DNA of 61,178 nucleotides from Robiginitomaculum sp. (lineage in GTDB: Bacteria; Pseudomonadota; Alphaproteobacteria; Caulobacterales; Maricaulaceae). A program made the translations under genes and the position numbers. Location of the stretch: contig NVXK01000024.1 of assembly GCA_002733905.1 (NCBI GenBank), forward strand, positions 1 to 61,178, written 5' to 3'. Under the pieces are notes generated by a model, which was not told the origin of the DNA, ran no database searches, and saw only the letters and a list, made by a program, of their open reading frames with translations. Shown here in pieces: positions 9,225-18,526 of this stretch; positions within the stretch are counted from its first letter, which is position 1, and the number at the start of each line of letters is the position of its first letter.

Positions 9225-10127
9225 ATGAATTTGTTTTTTAAAACCCTTTTACTAACGTCTAGCTTACTATTTGTGATCGCCCCAGCACAGGCAGACGAAA
9301 TAACACCGAAAACGCCTACGAACACCCAAGTAAACATAAAACTAAAAGGCTATATTTTTGGCCTAAGAGTCATGCGCGCAGAATACCAAACACAGTTTTC
9401 AAATACCGAATACAATGCCCAAGCAGAGTTAAAAACCTCTGGCCTTGGCGCTTTCCTCAAAAAATTTAAAATTTGGTCAGCAACAGAAGGCCATTTTGAC
9501 GGCACAGAATTATTACCAAGCCTGCATGTGCAACAAAATATGGACAAAAAAAACCGCCGCGTACATATGCGTTATAATAACGGCGTTGTAGAAACCCACA
9601 TCGTACCAAGACTAGGCTCCCAAGGCAAACCACCTGCTTCTCCTCAACAAAGATTTGAAAGTGATGACACGCTCAGCGCCCTGCTAAATTTAATGATGCG
9701 CGGCACCAAAACCAGTTCTGAGGTTTGTACAGGCAAAATCCCCGTTTTTGATTCCAAACAACACTATAATTTACGCCTACAAAAAGCAGGAACACGACGC
9801 ATTAAACAAAAAGGCTTTAAGGGCGAGACCATACGCTGTCACGTTTTCTATGAGCCTGTCTCAGGGTTTGACCCAGAAGACCTCCCCAGTACCGAAGAAA
9901 AATCCGCGCCCATTATCATGTATCTCGCCTATTTTAAACAAGCGGATATCTATATACCTGTACGCATGACCTACAAAATTAGTGGCCTAAAAGCTGTGAT
10001 TAAGGCCCGTGAGATTACGATTACACACAATATACCAACACCCATTCACACCATCAAAGAACTCTCAAACGTCAAAAACCCACTTCGAAACAGTATAAGC
10101 TCTACACCAGATCTCGCGGTTGAATAA
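9225..10127 (+). CDS. DUF3108-family exported protein
   Basis: A 300-aa protein with a signal peptide (cut after AQA, residue 23) and therefore periplasmic or membrane associated. The features I connect with DUF3108 are the early Y-x-F-G-L-RV segment (GYIFGLRVMRAEYQ), SGLGAFLKKFKIWSATEGHF, and the late IMYLAYFKQADIYIPVRM strand region. Function is unknown; a lipid- or substrate-binding beta fold is usually proposed. GGAG precedes the ATG. Its last 26 bp overlap, tail to tail, the 3' end of the SixA-like gene. Confidence 0.8.
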   Translation: MNLFFKTLLLTSSLLFVIAPAQADEITPKTPTNTQVNIKLKGYIFGLRVMRAEYQTQFSNTEYNAQAELKTSGLGAFLKKFKIWSATEGHFDGTELLPSLHVQQNMDKKNRRVHMRYNNGVVETHIVPRLGSQGKPPASPQQRFESDDTLSALLNLMMRGTKTSSEVCTGKIPVFDSKQHYNLRLQKAGTRRIKQKGFKGETIRCHVFYEPVSGFDPEDLPSTEEKSAPIIMYLAYFKQADIYIPVRMTYKISGLKAVIKAREITITHNIPTPIHTIKELSNVKNPLRNSISSTPDLAVE

Positions 10128-10593
10128 AATCAACCAACCGCCAAGCCTCTGCGTCCAGCCAATCTGCCTGTGGGTCTTGACGTGTAAAGACGGCACATCC
10201 ACCTGATGGAAAACGACGGGGGATATTCGTGAAATGACAAAACACTTCTTCCCAGCCTGGATTGTGACCAAGTAACATAAGTGTATGCGTATTTGGTTCG
10301 CCACGTTCTTGGCATAAATACATAACTTTATTAGCAGGCGCGAGATAAAATCCTGACAAATACTCTGTGCAAACGGCTTCACTCTTAGCACAAAGCCCTG
10401 CAACCGTTTCACGTGTACGCTGACTATCTGATGACCAAATTTCGCTCGGCATAAAGTTTCGAGCACGCAAACTTGCCCCCACGGCGCGTGCAGCCTGATG
10501 CCCCCGTTCATTCAACGGTCTTTCATGATCCCTGCTAGCATGTTGCCATGAAGATTTTGCATGTCGCATCAGGAGGAGGTGTTTCAGTGCCAT
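10102..10593 (-). CDS. SixA-type histidine phosphatase
   Basis: A 163-aa branch-2 histidine phosphatase. KHLLLMRHAKSSW carries the RHG-type motif (RHAKS) at the N-terminus, followed by RDHERPLNERGHQAA, and the second catalytic histidine in LLGHNPGWEE. SixA-type enzymes dephosphorylate histidine residues of phosphotransfer proteins, but the target cannot be told here. Convergent with the DUF3108 gene, with overlapping ends, and divergent from the helicase gene over about 64 bp. Confidence 0.87.
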   Translation of the reverse strand: MALKHLLLMRHAKSSWQHASRDHERPLNERGHQAARAVGASLRARNFMPSEIWSSDSQRTRETVAGLCAKSEAVCTEYLSGFYLAPANKVMYLCQERGEPNTHTLMLLGHNPGWEEVFCHFTNIPRRFPSGGCAVFTRQDPQADWLDAEAWRLVDFIQPRDLV

Positions 10594-10657
10594 AGACAGC
10601 TATATACAGTATTTTTTACATTTGCGTAGTGAAATTTATTGCCGTGCATACACCCGC

Positions 10658-13600
10658 ATGTCACAAACGCTCATGGCACTTTATTCCCATATTACAGCGG
10701 TTCTCGGCGCAACGAATACAGGCAAAACCCACTATGCCGTCGAACGCATGCTTGCACGTACAAGCGGCGTGATCGGCCTGCCTTTACGTCTACTTGCCCG
10801 TGAGGTTTATGACAAAATTGTTGTTATCAAGGGGGAAAGCGCATGCGCGCTGATTACAGGCGAAGAGAAAATCACACCTCCTCATGCCCGCTATGTTGTT
10901 TGTACGGTCGAAGCCATGCCTATGGACGAAATTCGCGCAGGTAAATTTGCCTGTGTAATTATTGATGAAGTACAAATGGTCGAACATAAAGAACGCGGTC
11001 ATATTTTTACAGACAAAATTCTGCACGCACGTGGTACAGAGGAAACACTTCTACTTGGCTCCGACACTGTACGCCCTATCATACGCGCACTCATTCCTGA
11101 TGCACGTTTTCATACACGCGAACGTTTCTCTGTCTTGTCATACTCAGGCCACACAAAACTAAGCCGCCTACCCAAACGCAGTGTCATCGTCGCCTTCTCA
11201 AGTGCAGAGGTTTACACAATCGCCGAGCTTGTGCGTCGAAATTTTGGGGGATGCGCCCTCGTAATGGGAGGGCTGAGTCCTCGCACACGCAATGCCCAAG
11301 CTGAGCTTTACCAATCTGGTGAGGTTGATTACCTTGTGGCCACCGACGCAATTGGCATGGGATTAAACCTTGACGCGGATCATGTCGCCTTTGCCAGCCT
11401 CCGAAAATTTGACGGTCAAAGGCGACGTTATTTATATGCAAGTGAAATAGCACAAATTGCAGGACGCGCAGGACGTTTTCGCAAAGACGGCACATTTGGA
11501 ACAACGGGACAATCTTTGCCCATTGATGATGATGTCATAGGCCGTATTGAAAACCATATCTTCGAACCCCTACAATATGCCCAGTGGCGTAACACCCAGC
11601 TAGATTTTTCAAGCTTGCAAGCCCTGCAAGATTCGCTCGCAAAGCCCCCAAATTTAAAGTTTTTAAGACGCATTGCCCCTGCCACCGATGAAATCGCCCT
11701 AGAACGCCTTATTCGCACTCATGAGATTACAGAGCATATTGACACGCAATACAGGGTCAAGCTCCTTTGGGACGTCTGTCAAATCCCCGACTTTAGAAAT
11801 TTGGGCCCAGAAGCCCATGCACGCCTGTTAGAAGACATGTTTTTGCAACTCATTGACAATAAAGGGAAATTTTCGCATACCTATATTGAGAGAAACATCC
11901 AACGACTTAACTATAGTGACGGAAATGTTGAAATTTTAGCATCAAGATTATCAAGCGTACGTACGTGGACGTACATATCTCATAAACACTCTTGGGTTAA
12001 TAACGCACAAAATTGGATAAAACGGACAAGAAGTGTTGAAGACAAGCTATCAGATGCGCTACACACTAAGTTAGTAGCGCGATTTGTGGATCGTCGCACA
12101 AGCGCACTTTTAAAGGGTATAGGAGCAAAAACCCAAATGGACGCACATATTACACCACAAGGCGAAGTCACCGCCGAAGGCCACAGGCTTGGTCATTTAA
12201 AAGGCTTGCTATTCATAGCCGACGAAGCCAGTTCTGATCTTGAAGCGAAAGCGGTACAGGCAGCAGCGCAAATGGCCATTGCTCCAGAACTTGACCGCCG
12301 TCTTACGCAAATTTCTGGTAGCAATCATGACGCATTCAGCCTATCCAACGCAGCCGAAATAATATGGGATAGCCATCCAATTGCCAAGCTTACTATGGGC
12401 GAGGCACTACTAAAACCCAAAACAGAAATGATTGGCGGCGAATTTGGTTCCCCTGCATTACTTTATCTTGCGTCTGGACGTATTGCAGACTTTTTACGCA
12501 CCGAAATTGCGCAAAAATGTGAATCGCTTTTTGCTCTAAAAACATTTTGTGATGATCCACAAAGTTTCCAAGGTGCACGTCCCCTTGCCCATGTCTTGTA
12601 CGAAAACTTTGGCTTCGTGAATCGTCTTGATCATTTACAACTCATCAAAGACACAGAGAGACAATCACGCGGGTATTTACGTAATATGACAGCGCAATTT
12701 GGATATCACCATGTCTTCCTACGCGACATGCTTAAGCCAGCGCCCGCACGCCTTATCAGTATTTTATTCACCCATGTATGGAACAAAGACGGCGGCGGCA
12801 CGAAAAACCCTTTCTTACCGCCCAACGGCATGGCCTCCACACCCAATGACGCTAGCTATTCAGAAGCCGTTCTCAACAAAGCTGGCTATACACGCCAAGG
12901 CCCCCGTATTATCCGCTTTGATATGTTGGCACGCCTTGCCCAAATGTTGATGCAAGCGCAAAACGAATACAATGTGAACACAGATACCAAAGGTCCAAAG
13001 CAATTTCGTATCGCGCAAGAAATGATGGCGCTCCTTGGGTGCGGTTATGAAGATTTCGAAGGCATCCTTAAAGCACTTGGCTATAAAAAGCTCACCATTA
13101 CACTTGATGAAAAAGCGCAAGGCGTTGAAACAACTGAACTTACAGAATTTTTGGTAGCCCTTGATAGCCAACACGTAAAACCAGACCCCCAAACGGGTAA
13201 AGACACAAAACCGGCAAACATGCCCAAAGAAGAAAAAATACAAACAGCGAAACCGCCCGCGACGAAATCCCAATGGGAAAAACCTCTAAATGTATATCGT
13301 GTACGACCTGAAACCAATGAGGACGGCACTCCGATTATTGCTGTTGATATTGATGCCTGGCAACGCGATTTCAAAAAGCGCACACATAGACCCAAACATA
13401 ATACGCAAGGCGAAAGCGCCGATCAAGCGCGTGGCTCTCGCGAAAGTGGATCGCAGGAAAGTGGATCTCGGGCACGCCGCTCCCAACGCGCCGACAAATT
13501 TTCCAATTATGCCAATATTGGTGCTGGTAAAGGAAAACGCCCTTCATCTGGTCGGCACAAATCGGCTCCAAAAAAATCTTGGTCTGCACCAAAAACCGTC

Positions 13601-13675
13601 GAGGAATCTCCATTTGCAGCACTCGCAGGCTTGCAATTAACAGACAAAAAACCTGAAAAGAAAAAAGGCAAGTAA
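10658..13675 (+). CDS. Suv3-like DExH RNA helicase
   Basis: A large SF2 helicase of the alphaproteobacterial Suv3-like family. Motif I is GATNTGKT near residue 22 of the chosen protein, motif II IIDEVQM, motif V/VI TDAIGMGLNLD and QIAGRAGR. A Suv3 C-terminal region follows. The last ~130 residues are basic and of low complexity, with GSRESGSQESGSRARRSQR-type repeats, suggesting RNA binding. ATG 10658 (MSQTLMALY) or ATG 10673 is better than the far TTG at 10622. The start of the S4-domain gene only 1 bp after its stop points to a joint RNA role. Confidence 0.87.
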   Translation: MSQTLMALYSHITAVLGATNTGKTHYAVERMLARTSGVIGLPLRLLAREVYDKIVVIKGESACALITGEEKITPPHARYVVCTVEAMPMDEIRAGKFACVIIDEVQMVEHKERGHIFTDKILHARGTEETLLLGSDTVRPIIRALIPDARFHTRERFSVLSYSGHTKLSRLPKRSVIVAFSSAEVYTIAELVRRNFGGCALVMGGLSPRTRNAQAELYQSGEVDYLVATDAIGMGLNLDADHVAFASLRKFDGQRRRYLYASEIAQIAGRAGRFRKDGTFGTTGQSLPIDDDVIGRIENHIFEPLQYAQWRNTQLDFSSLQALQDSLAKPPNLKFLRRIAPATDEIALERLIRTHEITEHIDTQYRVKLLWDVCQIPDFRNLGPEAHARLLEDMFLQLIDNKGKFSHTYIERNIQRLNYSDGNVEILASRLSSVRTWTYISHKHSWVNNAQNWIKRTRSVEDKLSDALHTKLVARFVDRRTSALLKGIGAKTQMDAHITPQGEVTAEGHRLGHLKGLLFIADEASSDLEAKAVQAAAQMAIAPELDRRLTQISGSNHDAFSLSNAAEIIWDSHPIAKLTMGEALLKPKTEMIGGEFGSPALLYLASGRIADFLRTEIAQKCESLFALKTFCDDPQSFQGARPLAHVLYENFGFVNRLDHLQLIKDTERQSRGYLRNMTAQFGYHHVFLRDMLKPAPARLISILFTHVWNKDGGGTKNPFLPPNGMASTPNDASYSEAVLNKAGYTRQGPRIIRFDMLARLAQMLMQAQNEYNVNTDTKGPKQFRIAQEMMALLGCGYEDFEGILKALGYKKLTITLDEKAQGVETTELTEFLVALDSQHVKPDPQTGKDTKPANMPKEEKIQTAKPPATKSQWEKPLNVYRVRPETNEDGTPIIAVDIDAWQRDFKKRTHRPKHNTQGESADQARGSRESGSQESGSRARRSQRADKFSNYANIGAGKGKRPSSGRHKSAPKKSWSAPKTVEESPFAALAGLQLTDKKPEKKKGK

Positions 13676-13676
13676 T

Positions 13677-13997
13677 TTGGCGACGAAAACAGCAGAAGCC
13701 GAAACCAGCCTTCGCCTTGATATCTGGTTATGGCGTGCGCGTTTTTTTAAAAGCCGCGCCCTCTCCGCGCGCGCTATCCGCCTAAAACGTATTCGCCTTG
13801 AACGTAACGGACAAACCCTACGCGTATTTAAACCCCATACGCTTGTACGTGCTGGTGACCAATTAGTTTTCATGCGCGCAGAACATTTGGTACATATAGA
13901 AGTTGTACATATGGGTACACGCAGAGGCCCTGCACCTGAGGCCCGTACACTTTATTGTGATGTACAAAGTCAAACTGGTGAAAGTTTACGCGCCTAA
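13677..13997 (+). CDS. S4-domain RNA-binding protein (Hsp15-like)
   Basis: A 106-aa protein beginning at TTG 13677, one base after the helicase stop. The S4 fold is clear: LRLDIWLWRARFFKSRALSA, KRIRLERNGQ and LVRAGDQLVF, as in Hsp15, which binds stalled 50S-peptidyl-tRNA complexes. The enterobacterial C-terminal basic tail is short here. Probably co-translated with the helicase. Role beyond RNA binding is inferred. Confidence 0.85.
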   Translation: MATKTAEAETSLRLDIWLWRARFFKSRALSARAIRLKRIRLERNGQTLRVFKPHTLVRAGDQLVFMRAEHLVHIEVVHMGTRRGPAPEARTLYCDVQSQTGESLRA

Positions 13998-14070
13998 CCT
14001 GTTGACATCTACAAGCAAGATTGCCATGTGATCATAGCAGGGCTCGCCCTCGCTTACACATAGGCCAATC

Positions 14071-14415
14071 ATGACGTATATTGTTAAAGACAATTGCATA
14101 AAATGCAAATATATGGACTGCATAGAAGTCTGCCCCGTAGACTGTTTCTATGAAGGTGAAAACATGCTCGTCATTCATCCCGATGAATGTATTGATTGTG
14201 GTGTCTGCGAACCTGAATGCCCAGCTGACGCCATCACTGCCGATACAGAAGACGAGCCAGATGGCAAATGGTTAGAGATCAATACCAAATATGCTGATAT
14301 TTGGCCAAATATCACCCTTATGGGTACACCGCCCGAAGACGGCGAAGGCTTTGACGGCGAAGAAGGCAAATTTGAAAAATATTTCAGCAAAGAACCTGGA
14401 AAAGGCGACGAATAG
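14071..14415 (+). CDS. fdxA: 7Fe ferredoxin FdxA
   Basis: A 114-aa ferredoxin with one [3Fe-4S] and one [4Fe-4S] cluster, a soluble low-potential electron carrier. Cysteines at 9, 12, 17, 21 and 25 and then at 40, 43, 46 and 50 ([12 protein letters not shown]) match the Azotobacter FdI-type pattern shifted by one. The C-terminal extension after [18 protein letters not shown] is typical of FdxA. It precedes carD in the same direction, with a strong hairpin between them. Confidence 0.94.
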   Translation: MTYIVKDNCIKCKYMDCIEVCPVDCFYEGENMLVIHPDECIDCGVCEPECPADAITADTEDEPDGKWLEINTKYADIWPNITLMGTPPEDGEGFDGEEGKFEKYFSKEPGKGDE

Positions 14416-14513
14416 TCAACTTTATCGATATTTATCAATAGCTTAATGTAGAAACACTGACACAACAACTCGGGGTAGTTTTTTAGCTATTTTTGTGTTA
14501 TACACAATATACA

Positions 14514-14544
14514 AAACGGCGCGGGCCACATCCCCGCGTCGTTT
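14514..14544 (+). terminator. Strong hairpin between fdxA and carD (terminator or attenuator)
   Basis: AAACGGCGCGGG (14514-14525) pairs with CCCGCGTCGTTT (14533-14544) over 12 positions with one G-U, closing a 7-nt loop; GTGTGTTTT follows. It is 99 bp after fdxA and 55 bp before the carD ATG, so it may end fdxA or act in the carD leader. Confidence 0.6.
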
Positions 14545-14599
14545 GTGTGTTTTAACCTGCAAACCGCGCATATATATTGCGCTTCAAGGACATCCATTT

Positions 14600-15229
14600 A
14601 TGGCTATGATGAGAACAGCAAAAACGGCTGCAAAGAGAAAAACGAGCAAAAAAAATATTAAACTATCGTTCAAAGCTGGCGATTTCATCGTCTATCCCGC
14701 ACATGGTGTCGGAAAAGTCACAGGAATCGAAATCGAGACCATCGCCGAGATCGACGTTGAACTTTATGTTATTTTGTTCGAACAGGATAAAATGACATTA
14801 CGTGTGCCGACTATAAAAGCCGGGAATTCAGGCATGCGCCCACTCGCCAATGACAATGTCCTGAAAGATGCTTTCACGACCATCAAAGGCCGCGCGCGGA
14901 TTAAACGTACAATGTGGAGCCGCCGTGCCCAAGAATATGAAGGCAAAATCAACTCTGGCGATTTACTCCTATTATCGGAAGTTGTTCGTGATTTACATCG
15001 TACAGACGAACAGCCCGAGCAATCTTATTCAGAACGTCAATTATATGAAAATGCACTTGACCGCATGGTGCGTGAAGTCGCCGCCATTCACGGCACTGAT
15101 CGTGGCCCTGCATTAGACAAAATTCTCGAAACACTTGGTACTGCCCGTGCCAAGGCAGCGGCAAAAGCTGCTGCTAAAGCCGAAGAAGAAGCAAAAAATA
15201 ATCCAGATAATGATGAAGATGCTGCTTAA
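14600..15229 (+). CDS. carD: CarD family transcription regulator
   Basis: CarD-type proteins bind RNA polymerase beta and stabilise open complexes at promoters such as those of rRNA. The RNAP-interacting domain is at residues ~22-75 (FKAGDFIVYPAHGVGKVTGIE, with IVYPAHGVG as the hallmark). The DNA-contacting helical domain follows (WSRRAQEYEGKINSGDLL). The tail is rich in Ala/Lys/Glu. ATG 14600 (MAMMRTAKTA, 209 aa) is preceded by AAGGA; an in-frame start at 14495 would lie inside the hairpin region and is unlikely. Confidence 0.9.
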   Translation: MAMMRTAKTAAKRKTSKKNIKLSFKAGDFIVYPAHGVGKVTGIEIETIAEIDVELYVILFEQDKMTLRVPTIKAGNSGMRPLANDNVLKDAFTTIKGRARIKRTMWSRRAQEYEGKINSGDLLLLSEVVRDLHRTDEQPEQSYSERQLYENALDRMVREVAAIHGTDRGPALDKILETLGTARAKAAAKAAAKAEEEAKNNPDNDEDAA

Positions 15230-15248
15230 TAAGCGCGACTGAAAACAA

Positions 15249-15288
15249 ATGACAATGCCACTTTTCTTAGGGAGGGTGGCATTGTCAT
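15249..15288 (+). terminator. Perfect 13-bp hairpin after carD without a T tract
   Basis: ATGACAATGCCAC (15249-15261) and GTGGCATTGTCAT (15276-15288) pair perfectly around a 14-nt loop, 20 bp past the carD stop. No T run follows, so it may be a weak terminator, an mRNA 3'-end stabiliser, or part of the bfd upstream control region. Confidence 0.5.
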
Positions 15289-15326
15289 ATGTCGGTAAAA
15301 CAATCCCTGCTCTAGCCACGCACTAA

Positions 15327-15349
15327 CATTGACAATCATTCGCATTCGC
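15327..15349. promoter_or_regulatory. Fur-like box upstream of bfd
   Basis: The sequence ATTGACAATCATTCGCATTCG, on the minus strand AATGCGAATGATTGTCAA, resembles degenerate Fur boxes of the AATGATTATCA type. It ends about 9 bp before the bfd ATG at 15358. Bfd genes are classically Fur-repressed, which fits. Seen by eye only. Confidence 0.45.
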
Positions 15350-15357
15350 GCTATATC

Positions 15358-15564
15358 ATGCACATGATTGTATGTGTCTGTAGAAATATAAATGATAAAG
15401 CGGTGGCCGACGCCGTAGATTCGGGTGCTCGTCGCCCCCGTGACGTACAAGCTTTTCATGGTTGCTCGTTTAGTTGTGGTATGTGTAAAGCGACAATCGA
15501 AGAAATTATCGCACAAAAAACCCAAACAAAACAAGAAGAAGCGTTTTTACTTGCGGCTGAATAG
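15358..15564 (+). CDS. bfd: Bacterioferritin-associated ferredoxin
   Basis: A 68-aa [2Fe-2S] ferredoxin of the Bfd/BFD-like [2Fe-2S]-binding family. The CVCRNIND start and CSFSCGMC give the C-x-C...C-x-x-C cysteine ligands. Bfd reduces ferric iron in bacterioferritin so iron can be released. Its neighbour 129 bp downstream is bacterioferritin itself. The ATG at 15358 or at 15364 (MIVCVC) could be the start. A Fur-like box directly upstream suggests induction under iron starvation. Confidence 0.88.
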   Translation: MHMIVCVCRNINDKAVADAVDSGARRPRDVQAFHGCSFSCGMCKATIEEIIAQKTQTKQEEAFLLAAE

Positions 15565-15693
15565 CATTTTCATCTAGATAATTTTGCAATTCGTTCTGCG
15601 AAGCATTCTCACAAGTCCTTGTTTTTATTACTTTTTTATTGCCATTTCTATCCTATTTTGTTATACAATACGCTAGATCAATAGGAGAACACC

Positions 15694-16173
15694 ATGAAGG
15701 GTGATAAAAAAATTATCGCGTATTTAAACGACGCACTTAAAAATGAACTAACCGCTATCAATCAATATTTCTTGCATTCACGCATGTTAAAAGATTGGGG
15801 CGTCTCTGTTCTTGCTGATTATGAGTTCAAAGAATCGATTGAAGAAATGGAACATGCCGATTGGCTCATCGAACGTGTTTTATTCCTTGAAGGACTGCCA
15901 AACTTACAAACACTTGGTAAATTACGTATTGGCGAGACCGTCGAAGAAATTCTTGAATGTGATTACAAACTTGAACACGACGCAATACCAACACTTCGTG
16001 ATGCCATGGAGTATTGTGAGTCTGTACGTGATTATGTAAGTCGCGATCTCTTTGGAAAAATTCTTACCAATGAAGAAGAACATGTAGATTATCTTGAAAC
16101 CCAGTTTGATCTTATCAAACGTATTGGTATTCAAAACTACATTCAGCTTCAATCACAACCGAACGCGGCTTAA
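15694..16173 (+). CDS. bfr: Bacterioferritin
   Basis: A 159-aa 24-mer iron-storage protein with haem. Ferroxidase residues E18, E51, H54 and the EEEH group near 127-130 are present, and M52, the axial haem ligand, is intact (EEMEH). The order Bfd then Bfr is standard: Bfr stores Fe(III), Bfd mobilises it. AGGAGA stands just before the ATG. A second Fur-like stretch (TGCGAAGCATTCTCA, 15597-15611) lies upstream. Confidence 0.95.
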   Translation: MKGDKKIIAYLNDALKNELTAINQYFLHSRMLKDWGVSVLADYEFKESIEEMEHADWLIERVLFLEGLPNLQTLGKLRIGETVEEILECDYKLEHDAIPTLRDAMEYCESVRDYVSRDLFGKILTNEEEHVDYLETQFDLIKRIGIQNYIQLQSQPNAA

Positions 16174-16313
16174 TGTCAGAGTGAACACCCGCCCTTTTCT
16201 ACCTCCCCGCATAGCCAGCGCCCCAATAGGCTTTATGGGCTTTAAGGGCTTTACACTAAACCTTGTTTGACGTCATAGTCGGTTCATTCTTAATGTAGAA
16301 GAACGAGGCGGCT

Positions 16314-16954
16314 ATGACACCCATCATTGATTTATACTGGTCCTTTCGTTCCCCGTATTCCTATTTAGCACTGAAGCCCACAATTGCCTTGCTCAACGCG
16401 TGGGATGTAGACATTCACATAAAAATCGTCCTACCACTTGCGCTACGCCAACCCTCTTTTTTTGACAGTCGAGGCCCAGAGTGGATGGGCTATCTTATGC
16501 GCGATGTTTTTCGCCTTGCACAAATGAGCAACCAAACGATCGCCAGCCCAAACCCAGATCCCGTCATCATGGATGTCAGCACAGGCACATTCGCCAAAGA
16601 ACAACCATTAGTAAAACGTCTCTCACGCCTTGGCATACTGGCCAGTGACGCAGGCCATGGCCTTGCTTTCCTAAATGAAGTCAGCACACTTATCTGGAGC
16701 GGCGCGAAATGGGACGAAGGGAACGCACTCTCAGACGCCATAGCCCTCGCAGGGCTCAACCTCACATCCTTAGAAGAAACATGGACACACAGGCCCTAGA
16801 CGCGCGTCTGGTGCAACATGACAAGGATTTACGCAATGCAGGTCACTGGGGTGTCCCAACCTTCGTCTTTAACGACGAGCCTTTTTTTGGCCAAGACCGC
16901 ATAGACGTCCTCGAATGGCGCCTCGGGCAAACTGGTGTCAAAAAACGGGATTAA
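16314..16954 (+). pseudogene. DsbA/2-hydroxychromene-2-carboxylate isomerase family protein, frameshifted
   Basis: Two reading frames together make one ~210-aa DsbA-like thioredoxin-fold protein. Frame one (16314-16799) starts IIDLYWSFRSPYSYLALKP, the family's N-terminus with the SPYSY motif, and stops at TWTHRP. Frame -1 carries the rest: DTQALDARLVQHDKDLRNAG, then the conserved GHWGVPTFVFNDEPFFGQDRI, ending at 16954. The switch falls near 16775-16790. No slippery heptamer is visible there, so a real indel or a sequencing error is likely rather than programmed frameshifting. Confidence 0.75.
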
Positions 16955-16965
16955 AACCCGACCTT

Positions 16966-17856
16966 CTAAACAATCATATTTGTCAGCGAACCAATACCCT
17001 CTATCACCAATTTTATCTCATCGCCCTTATTCAACATATGACCATTTTCAAGGCCACATCCACCGGGTAAAGTCCCTGTTCCAAAAAATTCACCAGGGTA
17101 TAAATGCTCACCCTGTGACACATGCGCTAGCGCCTCGCCGAGCGTATAGCGCATACCTGCGGAAGACACATCCCGAATATGCTCGCCGTTAATATACACA
17201 CTGCCCGTCAATGCATTGATATCTGCAGAAATCTCATCAGCGGTTACAAATTCCGCAGAAATTGCATTTGCAAAATGTTTGCATTTCTGTGGCCCAAAGC
17301 CGCTACGCATTTCGGGCATTTGGCGATCACGCGCCGAGAAATCATTAAACACCACATAGCCGCCAATCGCAGCTTCCGCCTCTTGCGCGGTCGCATTAAA
17401 CAAAGGCTTTGCCAACACGAATCCAAGCTCTAATTCATAGTCGATAACATTGGAGTATTTCGGCCACACAATATCCTCGCCACTTCCAAAGAAATTCATA
17501 TGGCCGCCCATATAAAATATGGGCTCTTGATACCATAAGGGGTGGGGTTTTAATTTCGGATGGGTCTTGCCGGTCAGTTTTTTATACAGGCTGGTAATTT
17601 TGTATGCCGCAGGCATATTTGCTTTGGCATACGCCGTCGCCGCATTCACATAATGCGCCTCTGACAGCATGAAATCACGATATGATTTTGGTGCAAAAGG
17701 TTTAGGATCAGCATTATCAACGACAGTCTGTCCCGTCGCTTGCAAAAATACTTTCAGTGCCTTGCTGTTCGCCGCTACCGTTTTCCAAACATCATGTTCA
17801 AAAACCTGCACAACATATTTACCGCGCACGAAATGCTTGCGAAATTTCATGCCCAT
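16966..17856 (-). CDS. Fumarylacetoacetate hydrolase family protein
   Basis: A 296-aa FAH-fold enzyme; the family cleaves or decarboxylates 1,3-dicarbonyl acids using Mg2+. The E-x-E metal motif is in DYELELGFVLA, the lysine/aspartate pair in GYVVFNDFSARDRQ, and LYPGEFFGTGTLPGGCG closes the active site. It is the last gene of a minus-strand operon: acyl-CoA synthetase, esterase, GST, FAH. FAH next to GST is seen in aromatic (homogentisate, gentisate) degradation, but the substrate is not readable here. Confidence 0.87.
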   Translation of the reverse strand: MGMKFRKHFVRGKYVVQVFEHDVWKTVAANSKALKVFLQATGQTVVDNADPKPFAPKSYRDFMLSEAHYVNAATAYAKANMPAAYKITSLYKKLTGKTHPKLKPHPLWYQEPIFYMGGHMNFFGSGEDIVWPKYSNVIDYELELGFVLAKPLFNATAQEAEAAIGGYVVFNDFSARDRQMPEMRSGFGPQKCKHFANAISAEFVTADEISADINALTGSVYINGEHIRDVSSAGMRYTLGEALAHVSQGEHLYPGEFFGTGTLPGGCGLENGHMLNKGDEIKLVIEGIGSLTNMIV

Positions 17857-17872
17857 GTGCTCCTATGCGCCC

Positions 17873-18517
17873 CTATGTGCCATCACCCATTTCTGCTCCG
17901 AAATGCATATGGACACGTTGATAAAAATCGCGCGCCATAATCGTTTTACGCCATGCAATTATCGCTGGATATGCTGACAAGTCTAATTGCACCATTTCAG
18001 CAGGTTCTAACCCAACCAAAAATGTTATATCCGCGAGGGTGATATGATCACCAAGCAAATAATCGTTTTCTTGTAATTTTGCCTCAAACATTGGCAAATC
18101 CCGTGCAAGCATGGCTTCGCCAGTTGCAATCGAAGCCTCATCACTTGGTTCACCCAAAAGAGACGCGACAACTTTATTAAAGAAAATACGTCCCATAGCA
18201 GGCATAATATGTGCACTTGCAAAAGAATTCCATTCATCGACCCGCGCTTTTTCTTGTAATTCGTCTGGGTAGAAACTACTTGGCCCTGACAGTGCACACA
18301 CATATTTACAAATCGCGTCTGACTGGCTCAATTTGAATCCATCATCATTAATTGCAGGCACACGGCCAGCCGGATTAATCTCTAAATATTCTGGTGTTTG
18401 GTGTTCACCTTTTTGCAAATCAACATGATTATAATCATGAGGAAATTTCAAATAACTTACACATAGCCGTACTTTATTGGCTGGCATTGACATAAAATGT
18501 CCATAAACTTGCAACAT
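17873..18517 (-). CDS. Glutathione S-transferase family protein
   Basis: A 214-aa GST. The thioredoxin-like N-domain begins MLQVYGHFMSMPANKVRLC, with S10 a possible thiol-activating residue, and contains the cis-proline segment INPAGRVPAINDDGFKLSQSDAI that binds glutathione. The C-terminal helical domain holds the N-capping box LGDHITLADITFLVG. It lies 16 bp before the FAH gene and 9 bp after the esterase gene; co-transcription is likely. It could act as a maleylacetoacetate- or maleylpyruvate-type isomerase. Confidence 0.88.
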   Translation of the reverse strand: MLQVYGHFMSMPANKVRLCVSYLKFPHDYNHVDLQKGEHQTPEYLEINPAGRVPAINDDGFKLSQSDAICKYVCALSGPSSFYPDELQEKARVDEWNSFASAHIMPAMGRIFFNKVVASLLGEPSDEASIATGEAMLARDLPMFEAKLQENDYLLGDHITLADITFLVGLEPAEMVQLDLSAYPAIIAWRKTIMARDFYQRVHMHFGAEMGDGT

Positions 18518-18526
18518 ATTAAATTC

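Noticed and set aside
16770-16800. Programmed -1 frameshift in the DsbA-family gene
   Set aside because: No X-XXY-YYZ slippery heptamer with a downstream structure is visible; an indel is simpler.
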